From Cyanophora paradoxa (lineage: Eukaryota > Glaucocystophyceae > Cyanophorales > Cyanophoraceae), in the NCBI GenBank assembly GCA_004431415.1, contig QPMI01000481.1, positions 1 through 47,260 of the forward strand: a DNA stretch of 47,260 nt. The letters are read 5' to 3'. Below, piece after piece: positions 1-10,482 of the stretch (within the stretch, counting starts at the first letter, position 1; each line of letters begins with the position of its first letter). Below the pieces are notes generated by a model. It was given only the letters and a program-made list of their open reading frames with translations. It ran no database searches and was not told the origin of the DNA. The position numbers and the translations under genes are program-made.

Positions 1-123
1 CATGCGCAGACGCCGGCGCCTAGCTAGGCCTACGGAGGGGCGCCGGCAGGCTCTCGTATACGTATACGTACGGCTGCGCTACGGCAAGCGTTGAGAAGGG
101 AGGGGGGCCCGGGGCGCCCGGCG

Positions 124-203
124 GGCGGGCTGCAGGCGCGGCCTAAATATAGGAGGAACGAGGCCTAGAGCTAGGCCGCGCCTGCAGCCCGCCTCGTTCC
201 TCC
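124..203. repeat. Interlaced inverted repeats (pseudoknot-like)
   Basis: Two perfect inverted-repeat pairs cross each other. Arm 124-145 pairs with 172-193 over 22 bases. Arm 152-163 (GGAGGAACGAGG) pairs with 192-203 over 12 bases and sits inside the loop of the first pair. As RNA this would be a pseudoknot topology, and as DNA either pair could extrude a cruciform. It lies in the single-copy sequence left of the first duplication unit. No gene is seen in 1-392. Confidence 0.75.
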
Positions 204-392
204 GACGCCCCTAGGGCGCGTTATAAGTTGGAGGGTGGGGGGCGTCGGAGGACGGGGACGTTGGCGATCGCGACGCGCGGCGTCGATGATCGTGCTCATG
301 ATCATCGGATCGTGATCATGAGGGCGCGACCGCTAGCTGCGCATGCCGAATTCAAATGGACGTTCCCCGGCCCCGCCCGCCCGGCCCGCGCG

Positions 393-1140
393 GTGGCCAG
401 AGCCGCATGGGTACGAGTGCTATAGCTATAGCTAGTGCTAGAGCTATCACTAGGGGCCCCCCCAGTTCCAATGGTTCGGAATCATGAATTCGAAGTTTGC
501 TGGCAAAACTGTGACTATTGTAAATCGGAAACAACGAAGTTCCCAACTTCGTTCGCACTATGCACAGCTCTCGTACGATCATGTAGTACCGACAGCGTCA
601 GTTGTAACGAGAGCAATCCAGAGCTGTCCACAGAGAACAAGGCGCGGCCGGGGCGCGGCACAGGGCGCCCGGGGAGCACTATCAGTGCGCTAGGGCAGCT
701 AAGTAGGGGTCATAGCTACGACTAGCAGCGCAGGCGGGCTCCGGAGCTCGGTTGCAGTCGCCGAGTCGACCAGCGCCGGCGGCCTCCTGAGTGCTTTCGA
801 ACGCTAGCTATGGCTGTGCATTCGTGTTTGATGCGTGTGCGGCCCGCGCCGGGCTTGTCGATCGAGGTGCCGACCGCGCGCCTTGTAGGAAGCGCGCACG
901 CGGGCCGCGTCAGTGCCAACGCCTTGCACGGAAGGCCATATGCTATAGAGACCGCGTTTGCACAGCTAGAGCCCGCGGTTCCTGGTGTGCCGTGGCTCGT
1001 TGGGGTACTGCGTGCTGGCAAGTGGTGCTAGTACCCCCAAGCTACGAAGCGCTGACAAGCGGAGGCCGGCTGAAGAAAGTGCGCTGAATCGGGCCTTAAT
1101 GGTCAGATTGGCTCACAATGCGCAGGTTCCAGTGACCCGC
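393..1140. other. Non-coding stretch with small hairpin, no gene recognised
   Basis: I recognise no gene here or in the copy at 5411-6170. A perfect 9-bp hairpin (AACGAAGTT, loop CCC, AACTTCGTT) lies at 533-553. The sequence is rich in CTAG, GATC and AGCT palindromes. The short open frames have no family resemblance and are broken between the two copies by one-base changes, which argues against coding. Confidence 0.5.
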
Positions 1141-1145
1141 CGAGG

Positions 1146-1330
1146 ATGAGGCGCATTGCCACGAGGCGCCAGCTGCCGCAAGAGCTTCCGGGCGAGCTAG
1201 CGATGGTGCTCCTGGTCAAACTTTCTTCAATTGAATGCAAGAGCTTCCGGGCGAGCTAGCGATGGTGCTCCTGGTCAAGCTTTCGTTTGTAGAGCGCGTC
1301 CGGCTCGAGCGCGTGTCGAGGGAGAGACTA
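1146..1330 (+). pseudogene. F-box-like exon, copy 1, with internal duplication
   Basis: From ATG 1235 the frame reads MQELPGELAMVLLVKLSF followed by VERVRLERVSRE. This fits the start of an F-box (LP-x-E-L, hydrophobic helix, then a [RL]-x-VSR segment), the motif that docks onto Skp1 in SCF ubiquitin ligases. An upstream ATG at 1146 reads into a first copy of the same motif (about 1178-1230) that stops soon after. A segment of about 57 bases is therefore tandemly repeated inside the exon. The usual Trp after VSR is missing, and the frame runs directly into the 40-bp GC-rich array, so a functional product is doubtful. It could be a broken relative of the intact F-box gene at 32763. Confidence 0.4.
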
Positions 1331-1397
1331 GCCTCGCCATCGACCACAGGCTCGCAGAGCTCACAGGCTGCCAGACGACGCGGCTCACGGGACGGGG

Positions 1398-2470
1398 CGG
1401 AAGTGCGGCGGGCGGCGGCGCAGCTCGCGGCGAGACGGAGGCGTGGCGGATGGCGGCGCAGCTCGTCGGGCGAGAAGGAGGCGTGGCGGATGGCGGCGCA
1501 GCTCGTCGGGCGAGAAGGAGGCGTGGCGGACGGCGGCGCGGCTTGCCGTACGGGGCGGGGGCTCGGCGGGCGGCGGCGCGGCTCACCGCACGGCGCCGGG
1601 GCTCGGCGGGCGGCGGCGCGGCTCACCGCACGGAGCGCGGCTTGCCGTACAGGGCGGGGGCTCGGCGGGCGGCGGCGCGGCTCACCGCACGGCGCCGGGG
1701 CTCGGCGGGCGGCGGCGCGGCTCACCGCACGGGGCGGAAGCTCGTGGCGGCGGCGCAGCTCGACGGGCGGGGCGGGGGCTCGGCGGGCGGCGGCGCAGCT
1801 CACCGCACGAGGCGGAGGCTTGGCGAGTGCCGGCGCGGCTCGCCGGGCGGGGCGGAGACTCGTCGGGCGGCGGCGCAGCTCGACGGGCGGGGCGGGGACG
1901 CGGCGGGCAGCGGCCCGGCTCGACGGGCGGGGCGGGGCGCGGGGGGCGGCGGCGCGGCACGCCGGGCGGGGCGGAGACTCGGCGGGCGGCGGCGCGGCTC
2001 GACGGGCCGGGCGGGGGCGGCGGCGGACGGCGGCGCGGTACGCCGGGCGGGGCGGGGACGCGGCGGGCGGCGGCGCGGCTCTTCGGGCGGGGCGGCGGCG
2101 CGGCGGGCGACGGCGCGGCTCGCCGGGCGGGGCGGAGACTCGTCGGACGGCGGCGCAGCTCGACGGGTAGGGTGCGGACGCGGCGGGCGGCGGCGCGGCA
2201 CGCCGGGCGGGGCGGGGACGCGGCGGGCGGCGGCGCGGCTCGCCGGGCGGGGCGGCGGCCCGGCGGGCGACGGCGGGGCTCGCCGGGCGGGGCGGAGACT
2301 CGTCGGGCGGCGGCGCAGCTCGACGGGCGGGGCGGGGACGCGGCGGGCGGCGGCGCGGCTCGACGGGCGGGGCGGCGGCGCGGCGGGCGGCTTTGCGGAC
2401 GGCGGCGCGGGTCGCAGGACGGGGCGGCGGCGCGGCGGGCAACAGCTCCGCGGCAGGACTTGCCGCACGG
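1398..2470. repeat. 40-bp GC-rich minisatellite array, copy 1
   Basis: About 26 units of 40 bases, each beginning near GGCGGCGCGGCTC and differing by point changes in the middle (for example CGACGGGC, CGTCGGGC, CACCGCAC, CGCCGGGC). Because 40 is not a multiple of three, one strand reads the repeat in all three frames in turn with a 40-residue period. Long stop-free frames therefore exist on both strands (over 400 codons each); they are a by-product of composition, giving Arg/Ala/Gly- or Pro/Ala/Arg-rich peptides. The array is extremely CpG-rich. Confidence 0.85.
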
Positions 2471-4050
2471 GGCGGGGGCTCTGCGGCTTCAAGGCTAGTT
2501 ACCACGCGTGTCAAAATAGGTTGCTCTGACGTACTGCTTCATGGCCTGGCTGCGCGAGAATGCGCACTGTGGCACTGCAGATCTAGAACAGAATCAGATG
2601 CACCCCTTCCCCCTTCGTGTCCGGATCCTAGAGCCTCGAAGAAGATTCACGCTTAAATAACTAAGTTTATTGAAAGGGAGATGTTTATAGCATATAATTA
2701 TATGAGATGTGCTGGGTGACATAGTGCCGCACTATCACTTTTAAGTTGACAAGCCGAAAGTACGACTTCAACTTCTCAACATCACACTGACTCATGATCA
2801 GTGATCATGATCGAGATTGAACGTGCCGCACGTTCGCGCAGGATGCAAATCGGACAGCATGATGAACATCCATTATACTTTCATTTAACTCAGTGAGTCC
2901 AGCGAGAATGCGGCCAGGTGGCTTGCTCTAACATCGAGCCCTTCGAGAGCCCGTGCTGTGGCGTGTGCGCAGGGCCTGGGCTCGATACTAGACAGCGAAA
3001 CAATCACTTTTCAAACATTATACAAGATCCTGCCACTAGACAGAGCGGCGCGCGCCCTGAACTGTCCACTCGCATGAGATTCTCCAGTGGGGTCCGTGAC
3101 AGACTCGGATCAAATCGAGCGCCCGAAGGCCACGACGAGGCAGGCGTATATCTATGCACCGTATTAGCACTTCTATGAAGAAGAGAGCAAAATGCTGCGA
3201 TACGGGCGCAAGCGCACTGGCACGCACGGCAGCGCGTCGTGGAATCTGTGTGGTGGGTCAGTTCAAAGGCGCGTGGCCGAGCCAGCGACGCGCGACAGTA
3301 GCGCAAACTCCTGCAGTGCGTGCAATCTGCGTATGTGGTCAGTGCAGTCTCGCACGCCCGCCCCGGCGGACGGTGGGCCGGGCTCTCAACGCGGCCGGCC
3401 GCGGTGTCCGATTGACGTCCGGCGGCGGCGACGTCCGGCTTCAGTCGGCCGTCGGCTAGCTGTAGGTCAGGCTGACGGCAGGCTGACGTCGACGGCAGGC
3501 TGTTGGACGCAAGCGCTGTTGTCTGGAAGCACGCCCAGGCGGCCCAGCTGCTACAGTCGGCTACAGCTGCTGCGCCCTCTGCATGGTAAAGCCTAACGCT
3601 CGTTAAGCTCGGCTCGCACCGGGCGGCTGGTCCGGGTATACGTAGATCCTCGCAACGGCCAGCAGCTTCAAACAGCGGGCCACCTGCACCTAACTCGCGC
3701 TTGAAGCAGCGTCTTGACAGCGTCTAGGGACCTCTAGCGAGCTGCTGTGCCTTGCTCTCGCGCAGGGAAGCCGCGGCAGTCGGCTGCAGCCGGGTTTGAA
3801 CAGCCCAGGTCCGACGGCCCGTCCCCGGCGGGCTGCCGAGCGCTCATGTGCCTTTGCTTCCCAGAGCGCTCCTAGAAGCGGGCGGCTTCCTCGCCGAGCG
3901 CCGAGCGGCATTTTCCGCGGTCTCGCAAGGTTCACCGGCAACCCTCGCGTAAATCTTGCCTGCGAGGCCCGCGTCGTTTATTGCTCGTGCGCTGAACATG
4001 TTGCGCAGGAGCGGTCGGTGACGTGCGCTCGTCTGTTCCGTTGAGTCCAT
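2471..4050. other. Mixed-composition non-coding stretch, no gene recognised
   Basis: Also present at 7470-9070 and 19440-21040. The first 700 bases are AT-richer than the rest. A palindrome CATGATCA-G-TGATCATG sits at 2793-2809 (copies at about 7798 and 19766). Open frames here are short and match no family I know. CTGACGGCAGGCTGACGTCG-type short repeats occur around 3465-3500. Confidence 0.5.
2793..2809. repeat. Perfect palindrome TGATCATG
   Basis: CATGATCA, one spacer base G, then TGATCATG. It is conserved in all three copies of the surrounding unit (about 7798-7814 and 19766-19782). Related TGATCATG/GATC strings occur at about 285-320. Confidence 0.8.
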
Positions 4051-4055
4051 CCGGC

Positions 4056-4109
4056 CGCTCGCTTGAGTGAGCGCTCCAGCCCTGCGGTCTCCGCTCGCTT
4101 GAGTGAGCG
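4056..4109. promoter_or_regulatory. Twin 18-bp partly palindromic elements upstream of four-exon gene, copy A
   Basis: CGCTCGCTTGAGTGAGCG occurs at 4056-4073 and again at 4092-4109, 18 bases apart, about 40 bases before the start codon at 4152. The ends (CGCTC...GAGCG) are inverted repeats. The same pair precedes the other gene copies (9077-9094 and 9113-9130; 21045-21062 and 21081-21098). Position and duplication suggest a promoter or 5' leader element; this is inference. Confidence 0.4.
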
Positions 4110-4151
4110 TCGTGTCTCCGCGCTCGAAGAGTGATCTTCGTTGCGCAGGAC

Positions 4152-5412
4152 ATGGCGATAAGCGCGAGGCGGCGGCCGCGGTTCCGGAGGCGACAGCCGC
4201 GCCGGTGTTCAAGGAGCTCGAGTACTGCCCCCGCCTATTTCTCAACGAGTCTGACACGCAGTTTAGCCCGCGCGGAAGCGCGCAGGAGGACGCAACCCGC
4301 ACGCGGCGGTCCGACGGCCCAGACTTTGACCCTTGCTGCACCCGACTTCCTCTGTTGCGAAACGGTGCGGTCCTCACCTTAACGCTTCCCCCTCCATCTG
4401 AATCTGACTTCCGCACAGGAACCTGTGGGCTACTTGAAATTCACTCACATCTTGCCCTTCCTCAAGGACGGCTCAAGGTGCGGCTCTTCGTTGCCAAGAT
4501 CGACGTCTACGTCGTCGACGAAGGTTCTTCTTCGCGGCATCGGCATTCTAGTGCCCAAGTGCGGCAAGATGAACCTCCCCCTCCCCTTCCCCCCCCCCTC
4601 GCCCCACGTCGCCCCGCAGTACACCCTCCTAGCTATATCTAGATGCCCTACCCCGCCCGCTCCGCTCCGCCCCCTCCGGCCCCGGTGGGGTACGCCTTCG
4701 CCGGCGTCTTCGACAAGTACCCCCGGTAGCTGGGGTCCCTTGTCCGACGCGCTGGTGAGGCGTACCCCCTCGCGCGGGCCCCGATCGGGCACTAGCTCTA
4801 GATGCCCCTACTTACCCGCCCCCTCCGGCCCCCGGTGGGGTACGCCTTCGCCGGCGTCTTCGGACAAGGTACCCCCGGTAGCTGGGTCCCTTGGTCCGAC
4901 GGCGCTGGTGAGGGCGTACCCCCTCGCGGGCCCCGATCGGGCACTAGCTCTAGATGCCCCTACTTACCCGCCCCCTCCGGGCCCCCGGTGGGGGTACGCC
5001 TTCGCCGGCGTCTTCGGACAAGGTACCCCCCGGTAGCTGGGGTCCCTTGGTCCGAAGGCGCTGGTGAGGGCGTACCCCCTCGCGCGGGCCGCGTCGGGGC
5101 GCTAGCTTCATAGCTAAACGCCGTACCCCTCTTCAGTTGGGCCACATACTGACTCCATTTCAGTTGGGCGAAGCTGAGGAGCCCTCGGACGTCGTCAGTT
5201 GGTTGTGCTTGCCGAAGGCAAAGCTGACGAGGACGTGCTGGGCAGAAAGGTAGCTCTGTCACTCCCCTCGAGGTTTATTCAGTTCATTCACGTCTAGCGT
5301 GCAGATCCCCGAGGATATCACGGAGTTGCCTGGCAACGAAGAGCTCACTACTTTCAGTGGCTGGAAGGCCGAGTGGTCTTCTGCCCAAGGCCTCCTTTCC
5401 CTCCTCCGCAGT
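4152..5412 (+). pseudogene. Four-exon gene of unknown function, copy A (frame broken)
   Basis: Corresponds exon for exon to the intact copy at 21142-22439. Exon 1 lacks a G after ATGG. Exon 2 (from about 4420) has lost a G in several runs. Exon 3 (5164-5249) is one base short at GTCAAGTTGG. Exon 4 (from 5305) loses a G in CAGTGGGCTGG and is cut off by the A/B junction before the stop codon. Taken at face value it cannot encode the protein. The losses are all in homopolymers, so sequencing error is possible for all but the truncated 3' end. Confidence 0.6.
4680..5100. repeat. 159-bp intronic tandem repeat, copy A
   Basis: About three units of roughly 159 bases in the second intron, each containing GGTGGGG(G)TACGCCTTCGCC, AAGGTACCCCC and CTAGCTCTAGATGCCC. 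G and C runs are often one base shorter than in copy B. Confidence 0.8.
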
Positions 5413-6173
5413 GGCCAGAGCCGCATGGTACGGCCAGAGCCGCATGGTACGAGTGCTATAGCTATAGCTAGTGCTAGAGCTATCACTAGGGGGCCCCCCC
5501 AGTTCCAATGGTTCGGAATCATGAATTCGAAGTTTGCTGGCAAAACTGTGACTATTGTAAATCGAACAACGAAGTCCCAACTTCGTTCGCACTATGCACA
5601 GCTCTCGTACGATCATGTAGTACCGACAGCGTCAGTTGTAACGAGAGCAATCCAGAGCTGTCCACAGAGAACAAGGCGCGGCCGGGCGCGGCACAGGGCG
5701 CCCGGGAGCACTATCAGTGCGCTAGGCAGCTAAGTAGGGTCATAGCTACGACTAGCAGCGCAGGCGCGGCTCCGGAGCTCGGTTGCAGTCGCCGAGTCGA
5801 CCAGCGCCGGCGGCCTCCTGAGTGCTTTCGAACGCTAGCTATGGCTGTGCATTCGTGTTTGATGCGTGTGCGGCCGCGCCGGGCTTGTCGATCGAGGTGC
5901 CGACCGCGCGCCTTGTAGGAAGCGCGCACGCGGGCCGCGTCAGTGCAACGCCTTGCACGGAAGGCCTATATGCTATAGAGACCGCGTTTGCACAGCTAGA
6001 GCCCGCGGTTCCGGGTGTGCCGTGGCTCGTTGGGGTACTGCGTGCTGGCAAGTGGTGCTAGTACCCCAAGCTACGAAGCGCTGACAAGCGGAGCCGGCTG
6101 AAGAAAGTGCGCTGAATCGGGCCTTAATGGTCAGATTGGCTCACAATGCGCAGGTTCCAGTGACCCGCCGAGG

Positions 6174-6355
6174 ATGAGGCGCATTGCCACGAGGCGCCAG
6201 CTGCCGCAAGAGCTTCCGGGCGAGCTAGCGATGGTGCTCCTGGTCAAACTTTCTTCAATTGAATGCAAGAGCTTCCGGGCGAGCTAGCGATGGTGCTCCT
6301 GGTCAAGCTTTCGTTTGTAGAGCGCGTCCGGCTCGAGCGCGTGTCGAGGAGAGAC
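6174..6355 (+). pseudogene. F-box-like exon, copy 2
   Basis: Same arrangement as copy 1: upstream ATG at 6174 and a second start at 6262 for the MQELPGELAMVLLVKLSF frame. A G is missing after GTGTCGAGG relative to copy 1, so the frame entering the 40-bp array differs. The 12-kb duplication begins at 6258, just before the second ATG. Confidence 0.4.
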
Positions 6356-6429
6356 TAGCCTCGCCATCGACCACAGGCTCGCAGAGCTCACAGGCTGCCA
6401 GACGACGCGGCTCACGGGACGGGGCGGAA

Positions 6430-7470
6430 GTGCGGCGGGCGGCGGCGCAGCTCGCGCGAGACGGAGGCGTGGCGGATGGCGGCGCAGCTCGTCGGGCGAG
6501 AAGGAGGCGTGGCGGATGGCGGCGCAGCTCGTCGGGCGAGAAGGAGGCGTGGCGGACGGCGGCGCGGCTTGCCGTACGGGCGGGGCTCGGCGGGCGGCGG
6601 CGCGGCTCACCGCACGGCGCCGGGCTCGGCGGGCGGCGGCGCGGCTCACCGCACGGAGCGCGGCTTGCCGTACAGGGCGGGGGCTCGGCGGCGGCGGCGC
6701 GGCTCACCGCACGGCGCCGGGGCTCGGCGGCGGCGGCGCGGCTCACCGCACGGGGCGGAAGCTCGTGGCGGCGGCGCAGCTCGACGGGCGGGGCGGGGGC
6801 TCGGCGGGCGGCGGCGCAGCTCACCGCACGAGGCGGAGGCTTGGCGAGTGCCGGCGCGGCTCGCCGGGCGGGGCGGAGACTCGTCGGGCGGCGGCGCAGC
6901 TCGACGGGCGGGCGGGACGCGCGGGCAGCGGCCCGGCTCGACGGGCGGGGCGGGGGCGCGGGGGCGGCGGCGCGGCACGCCGGGCGGGCGGAGACTCGGC
7001 GGGCGGCGGCGCGGCTCGACGGGCCGGGCGGGGCGCGGCGGACGGCGGCGCGGTACGCCGGCGGGGCGGGACGCGGCGGGCGGCGGCGCGGCTCTTCGGG
7101 CGGGCGCGGCGCGGCGGGCGACGGCGCGGCTCGCCGGGCGGGGCGGAGACTCGTCGGACGGCGGCGCAGCTCGACGGGTAGGGTGCGGACGCGGCGGGCG
7201 GCGGCGCGGCACGCCGGCGGGCGGGGACGCGGCGGGCGGCGGCGCGGCTCGCCGGGCGGGCGGCGGCCCGGCGGGCGACGGCGGGGCTCGCCGGGCGGGG
7301 CGGAGACTCGTCGGGCGGCGGCGCAGCTCGACGGGCGGGCGGGGACGCGGCGGGCGGCGGCGCGGCTCGACGGGCGGGGCGGCGGCGCGGCGGGCGGCTT
7401 TGCGGACGGCGGCGCGGGTCGCAGGACGGGGCGGCGGCGCGGCGGGCAACAGCTCCGCGGCAGGACTTGC
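6430..7470. repeat. 40-bp GC-rich minisatellite array, copy 2
   Basis: Same array in unit B, slightly shorter. Units are in the same order as in copy 1, but many GGGG runs are one base shorter, which changes the reading frame repeatedly. Confidence 0.85.
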
Positions 7471-9173
7471 CGCACGGGGCGGGGCTCTGCGGCTTCAAGG
7501 CTAGTTACCACGCGTGTCAAAATAGGTTGCTCTGACGTACTGCTTCATGGCCTGGCTGCGCGAGAATGCGCACTGTGGCACTGCAGATCTAGAACAGAAT
7601 CAGATGCACCCCTTCCCCCTTCGTGTCCGGATCCTAGAGCCTCGAAGAAGATTCACGCTTAAATAACTAAGTTTATTGAAAGGGAGATGTTTATAGCATA
7701 TAATTATATGAGATGTGCTGGTGACATAGTGCCGCACTATCACTTTTAAGTTGACAAGCCGAAAGTACGACTTCAACTTCTCAACATCACACTGACTCAT
7801 GATCAGTGATCATGATCGAGATTGAACGTGCCGCACGTTCGCGCAGGATGCAAATCGGACAGCATGATGAACATCCATTATACTTTCATTTAACTCAGTG
7901 AGTCCAGCGAGAATGCGGCCAGGTGGCTTGCTCTAACATCGAGCCCTTCGAGAGCCCGTGCTGTGGCGTGTGCGCAGGGCCTGGGCTCGATACTAGACAG
8001 CGAAACAATCACTTTTCAAACATTATACAAGATCCTGCCACTAGACAGAGCGGCGCGCGCCCTGAACTGTCCACTCGCATGAGATTCTCCAGTGGGGTCC
8101 GTGACAGACTCGGATCAAATCGAGCGCCCGAAGGCCACGACGAGCAGGCGTATATCTATGCACCGTATTAGCACTTCTATGAAGAAGAGAGCAAAATGCT
8201 GCGATACGGGCGCAAGCGCACTGGCACGCACGGCAGCGCGTCGTGGAATCTGTGTGGTGGGGTCAGTTCAAAGGCGCGTGGCCGAGCCAGCGACGCGCGA
8301 CAGTAGCGCAAACTCCTGCAGTGCGTGCAATCTGCGTATGTGGTCAGTGCAGTCTCGCACGCCCGCCCCGGCGGACGGTGGGCCGGGCTCTCAACGCGGC
8401 CGGCCGCGGTGTCCGATTGACGTCCGGCGGCGGCGACGTCCGGCTTCAGTCGGCCGTCGGCTAGCTGTAGGTCAGGCTGACGGCAGGCTGACGTCGACGG
8501 CAGGCTGTTGGACGCAAGCGCTGTTGTCTGGAAGCACGCCCAGGCGGCCCAGCTGCTACAGTCGGCTACAGCTGCTGCGGCCCTCTGCATGGTAAACGCT
8601 AACGGCTCGTTAAGCTCGGCTCGCAGCCGGGGCGGCTGGTCCGGGGTATACGTAGATCCTCGCTAACGGCCAGCAGCTTCAAACAGCGGGCCAACCTGCA
8701 CCTAACTCGCGCTTGAGCAGCGTCTTGAACAGCGTCTAGGGACCTCTAGCGAGCTGCTGTGCCTTGCTCTCGCGCAGGGAAGCCGCGGCAGTCGGCTGCA
8801 GCCGGGTTTTGAACAGCCCAGGTCCGACGGCCCGTCCCGGCGGGCTGCCGAGCGCTCATGTGCTCTTTGCTTCCCAGAGCGCTCCTAGAAGCGGGCGGCT
8901 TCCTCGCCGAGCGCCGAGCGGCATTTTCCGCGGTCTCGCAAGGTTCGACCGGCAACCCTCGCGTAAATCTTGCCTCGCGAGGCGCCGCGGTCGTTTTATG
9001 TGCTCGTTGCGCTGAACATGTTGCGCAGGAGCGGTCGGTGGACGTGCGCTCGTCTGTTCCGTTGAGTCCATCCGGCCGCTCGCTTGAGTGAGCGCTCCAG
9101 CCCTGCGGTCTCCGCTCGCTTGAGTGAGCGTCGTGGTCTCCGCGCTCGAAGAGTGATCTTCGTTGCGCAGGAC

Positions 9174-10482
9174 ATGGCGATAAGCGCGAGGCGGCGGCCG
9201 CGGTTCCGGAGGCGACAGCCGCGCCGGTGTTCAAGGAGCTCGAGGTACTGCCCCCGCCTATTTCTCAACGAGTCTGACACGCAGTTTTAGCCCGCGCGGA
9301 AGCGCCGCAGGAGGACGCAACCCGCACGCGGCGGTCCGACGGCCCAGACTTTGACCCTTGCTGCACCCGACTTCCTCTGTTGCGAAACGGTGCGGTCCTC
9401 ACCTTAACGCTTCCCCCTCCATCTGAATCTGACTTCCGCACAGGAACCTGTGGGCTACTTGAAATTCACTCACATCTTGCCCTTCCTCAAGGACGGGCTC
9501 AAGGTGCGGCTCTTCGTTGCCAAGATCGACGTCTACGTCGTCGACGAAGGGTTCTTCTTCGTCGGCATCGGCATTCTAGTGCCCAAGGTGCGGCAAGATG
9601 AACCTCCCCCCTCCCCTTCCCCCCCCCCTCGCCCCACGTCGCCCCCGCAGTACACCCTCCTAGCTATATCTAGATGCCCTACCCCGCCCCGCCTCCGCTC
9701 CGCCCCCTCCGGGCCCCCGGTGGGGGTACGCCTTCGCCGGCGTCTTCGGACAAGGTACCCCCCGGTAGCTGGGGTCCCTTGGTCCGACGGCGCTGGTGAG
9801 GGCGTACCCCCCTCGCGCGGGCCCCGATCGGGCACTAGCTCTAGATGCCCCTACTTACCCGCCCCCTCCGGGCCCCCGGTGGGGGTACGCCTTCGCCGGC
9901 GTCTTCGGACAAGGTACCCCCCGGTAGCTGGGGTCCCTTGGTCCGACGGCGCTGGTGAGGGCGTACCCCCCTCGCGCGGGCCCCGATCGGGCACTAGCTC
10001 TAGATGCCCCTACTTACCCGCCCCCTCCGGGCCCCCGGTGGGGGTACGCCTTCGCCGGCGTCTTCGGACAAGGTACCCCCCGGTAGCTGGGGTCCCTTGG
10101 TCCGAAGGCGCTGGTGAGGGCGTACCCCCCTCGCGCGGGCCGCGTCGGGGCGCTAGCTTCATAGCTAAACGCCGTACCCCTCTTCAGTTGGGCCACATAC
10201 TGACTCCATTTCAGTTGGGCGAAGCTGAGGAGCCCTCGGACGTCGTCAAGTTGGTTGTGCTTGCCGAAGGCAAAGCTGACGAGGACGTGCTGGGCAGAAA
10301 GGTAGCTCTGTCACTCCCCTCGAGGTTTATTCAGTTCATTCACGTCTAGCGTGCAGATCCCCGAGGATATCACGGAGTTGCCTGGCAACGAAGAGCTCAC
10401 TACTTTCAGTGGGCTGGAAGGCCGAGTGGTCTTCTGGCCCAAGGCCCTCCTTTCCCTCCTCCGCAGTGCTAGCTCTAGATAG
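9174..10482 (+). CDS. Four-exon gene of unknown function, copy B
   Basis: Exons 9174-9244, 9444-9587, 10215-10301 and 10357-10482 by alignment with the intact copy C. Exons 2 to 4 are intact. Exon 1 is one base short (ATGGCG instead of ATGGGCG), which would break the frame unless it is a sequencing error. A notable feature is intron 2 (9588-10214): it is 627 bases, stop-free and in frame with both flanking exons, and holds three in-frame 53-codon repeats. A retained-intron reading frame of 299 codons therefore runs from 9450 to 10349. Family unknown; see copy C for the protein. Confidence 0.55.
9711..10150. repeat. 159-bp intronic tandem repeat, copy B (in frame)
   Basis: GGGCCCCCGGTGGGGGTACG recurs at 9711, 9870 and 10029, giving a unit of exactly 159 bases (53 codons). 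The units are nearly identical and read without stops in the frame of exon 2. They contain GGGGTAC and GTACCCC several times each. Confidence 0.85.

Larger units (their letters stand above)
393..5410. repeat. Tandem duplication unit A (about 5 kb)
   Basis: This stretch is repeated almost base for base at 5411-10465. The copies align through every landmark: the hairpin near 533/5575, the F-box-like exon, the 40-bp array, the palindrome at 2793/7798 and the four-exon gene. At the A/B junction (about 5405-5425) the last exon of the gene runs, after CTCCGCAGTG, straight into the left end of the next unit, and about 18 bases (GGCCAGAGCCGCATGGTAC) are duplicated again there. Differences from unit B are mostly one-base changes in G or C runs. 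Confidence 0.9.
5411..10465. repeat. Tandem duplication unit B (about 5 kb)
   Basis: Second copy of the 393-5410 unit. It differs from A mainly by homopolymer lengths and reads through better in the four-exon gene. Most of it (from 6258) is also the left part of the 12-kb duplication and so recurs at 18401-22420. Confidence 0.9.

Noticed and set aside
1216-2529. Open frames of over 400 codons on both strands across the 40-bp array
   Set aside because: They follow from a stop-free 40-bp GC repeat read in rotating frames; both strands and several frames are open at once, and copies differ by frame-changing indels.
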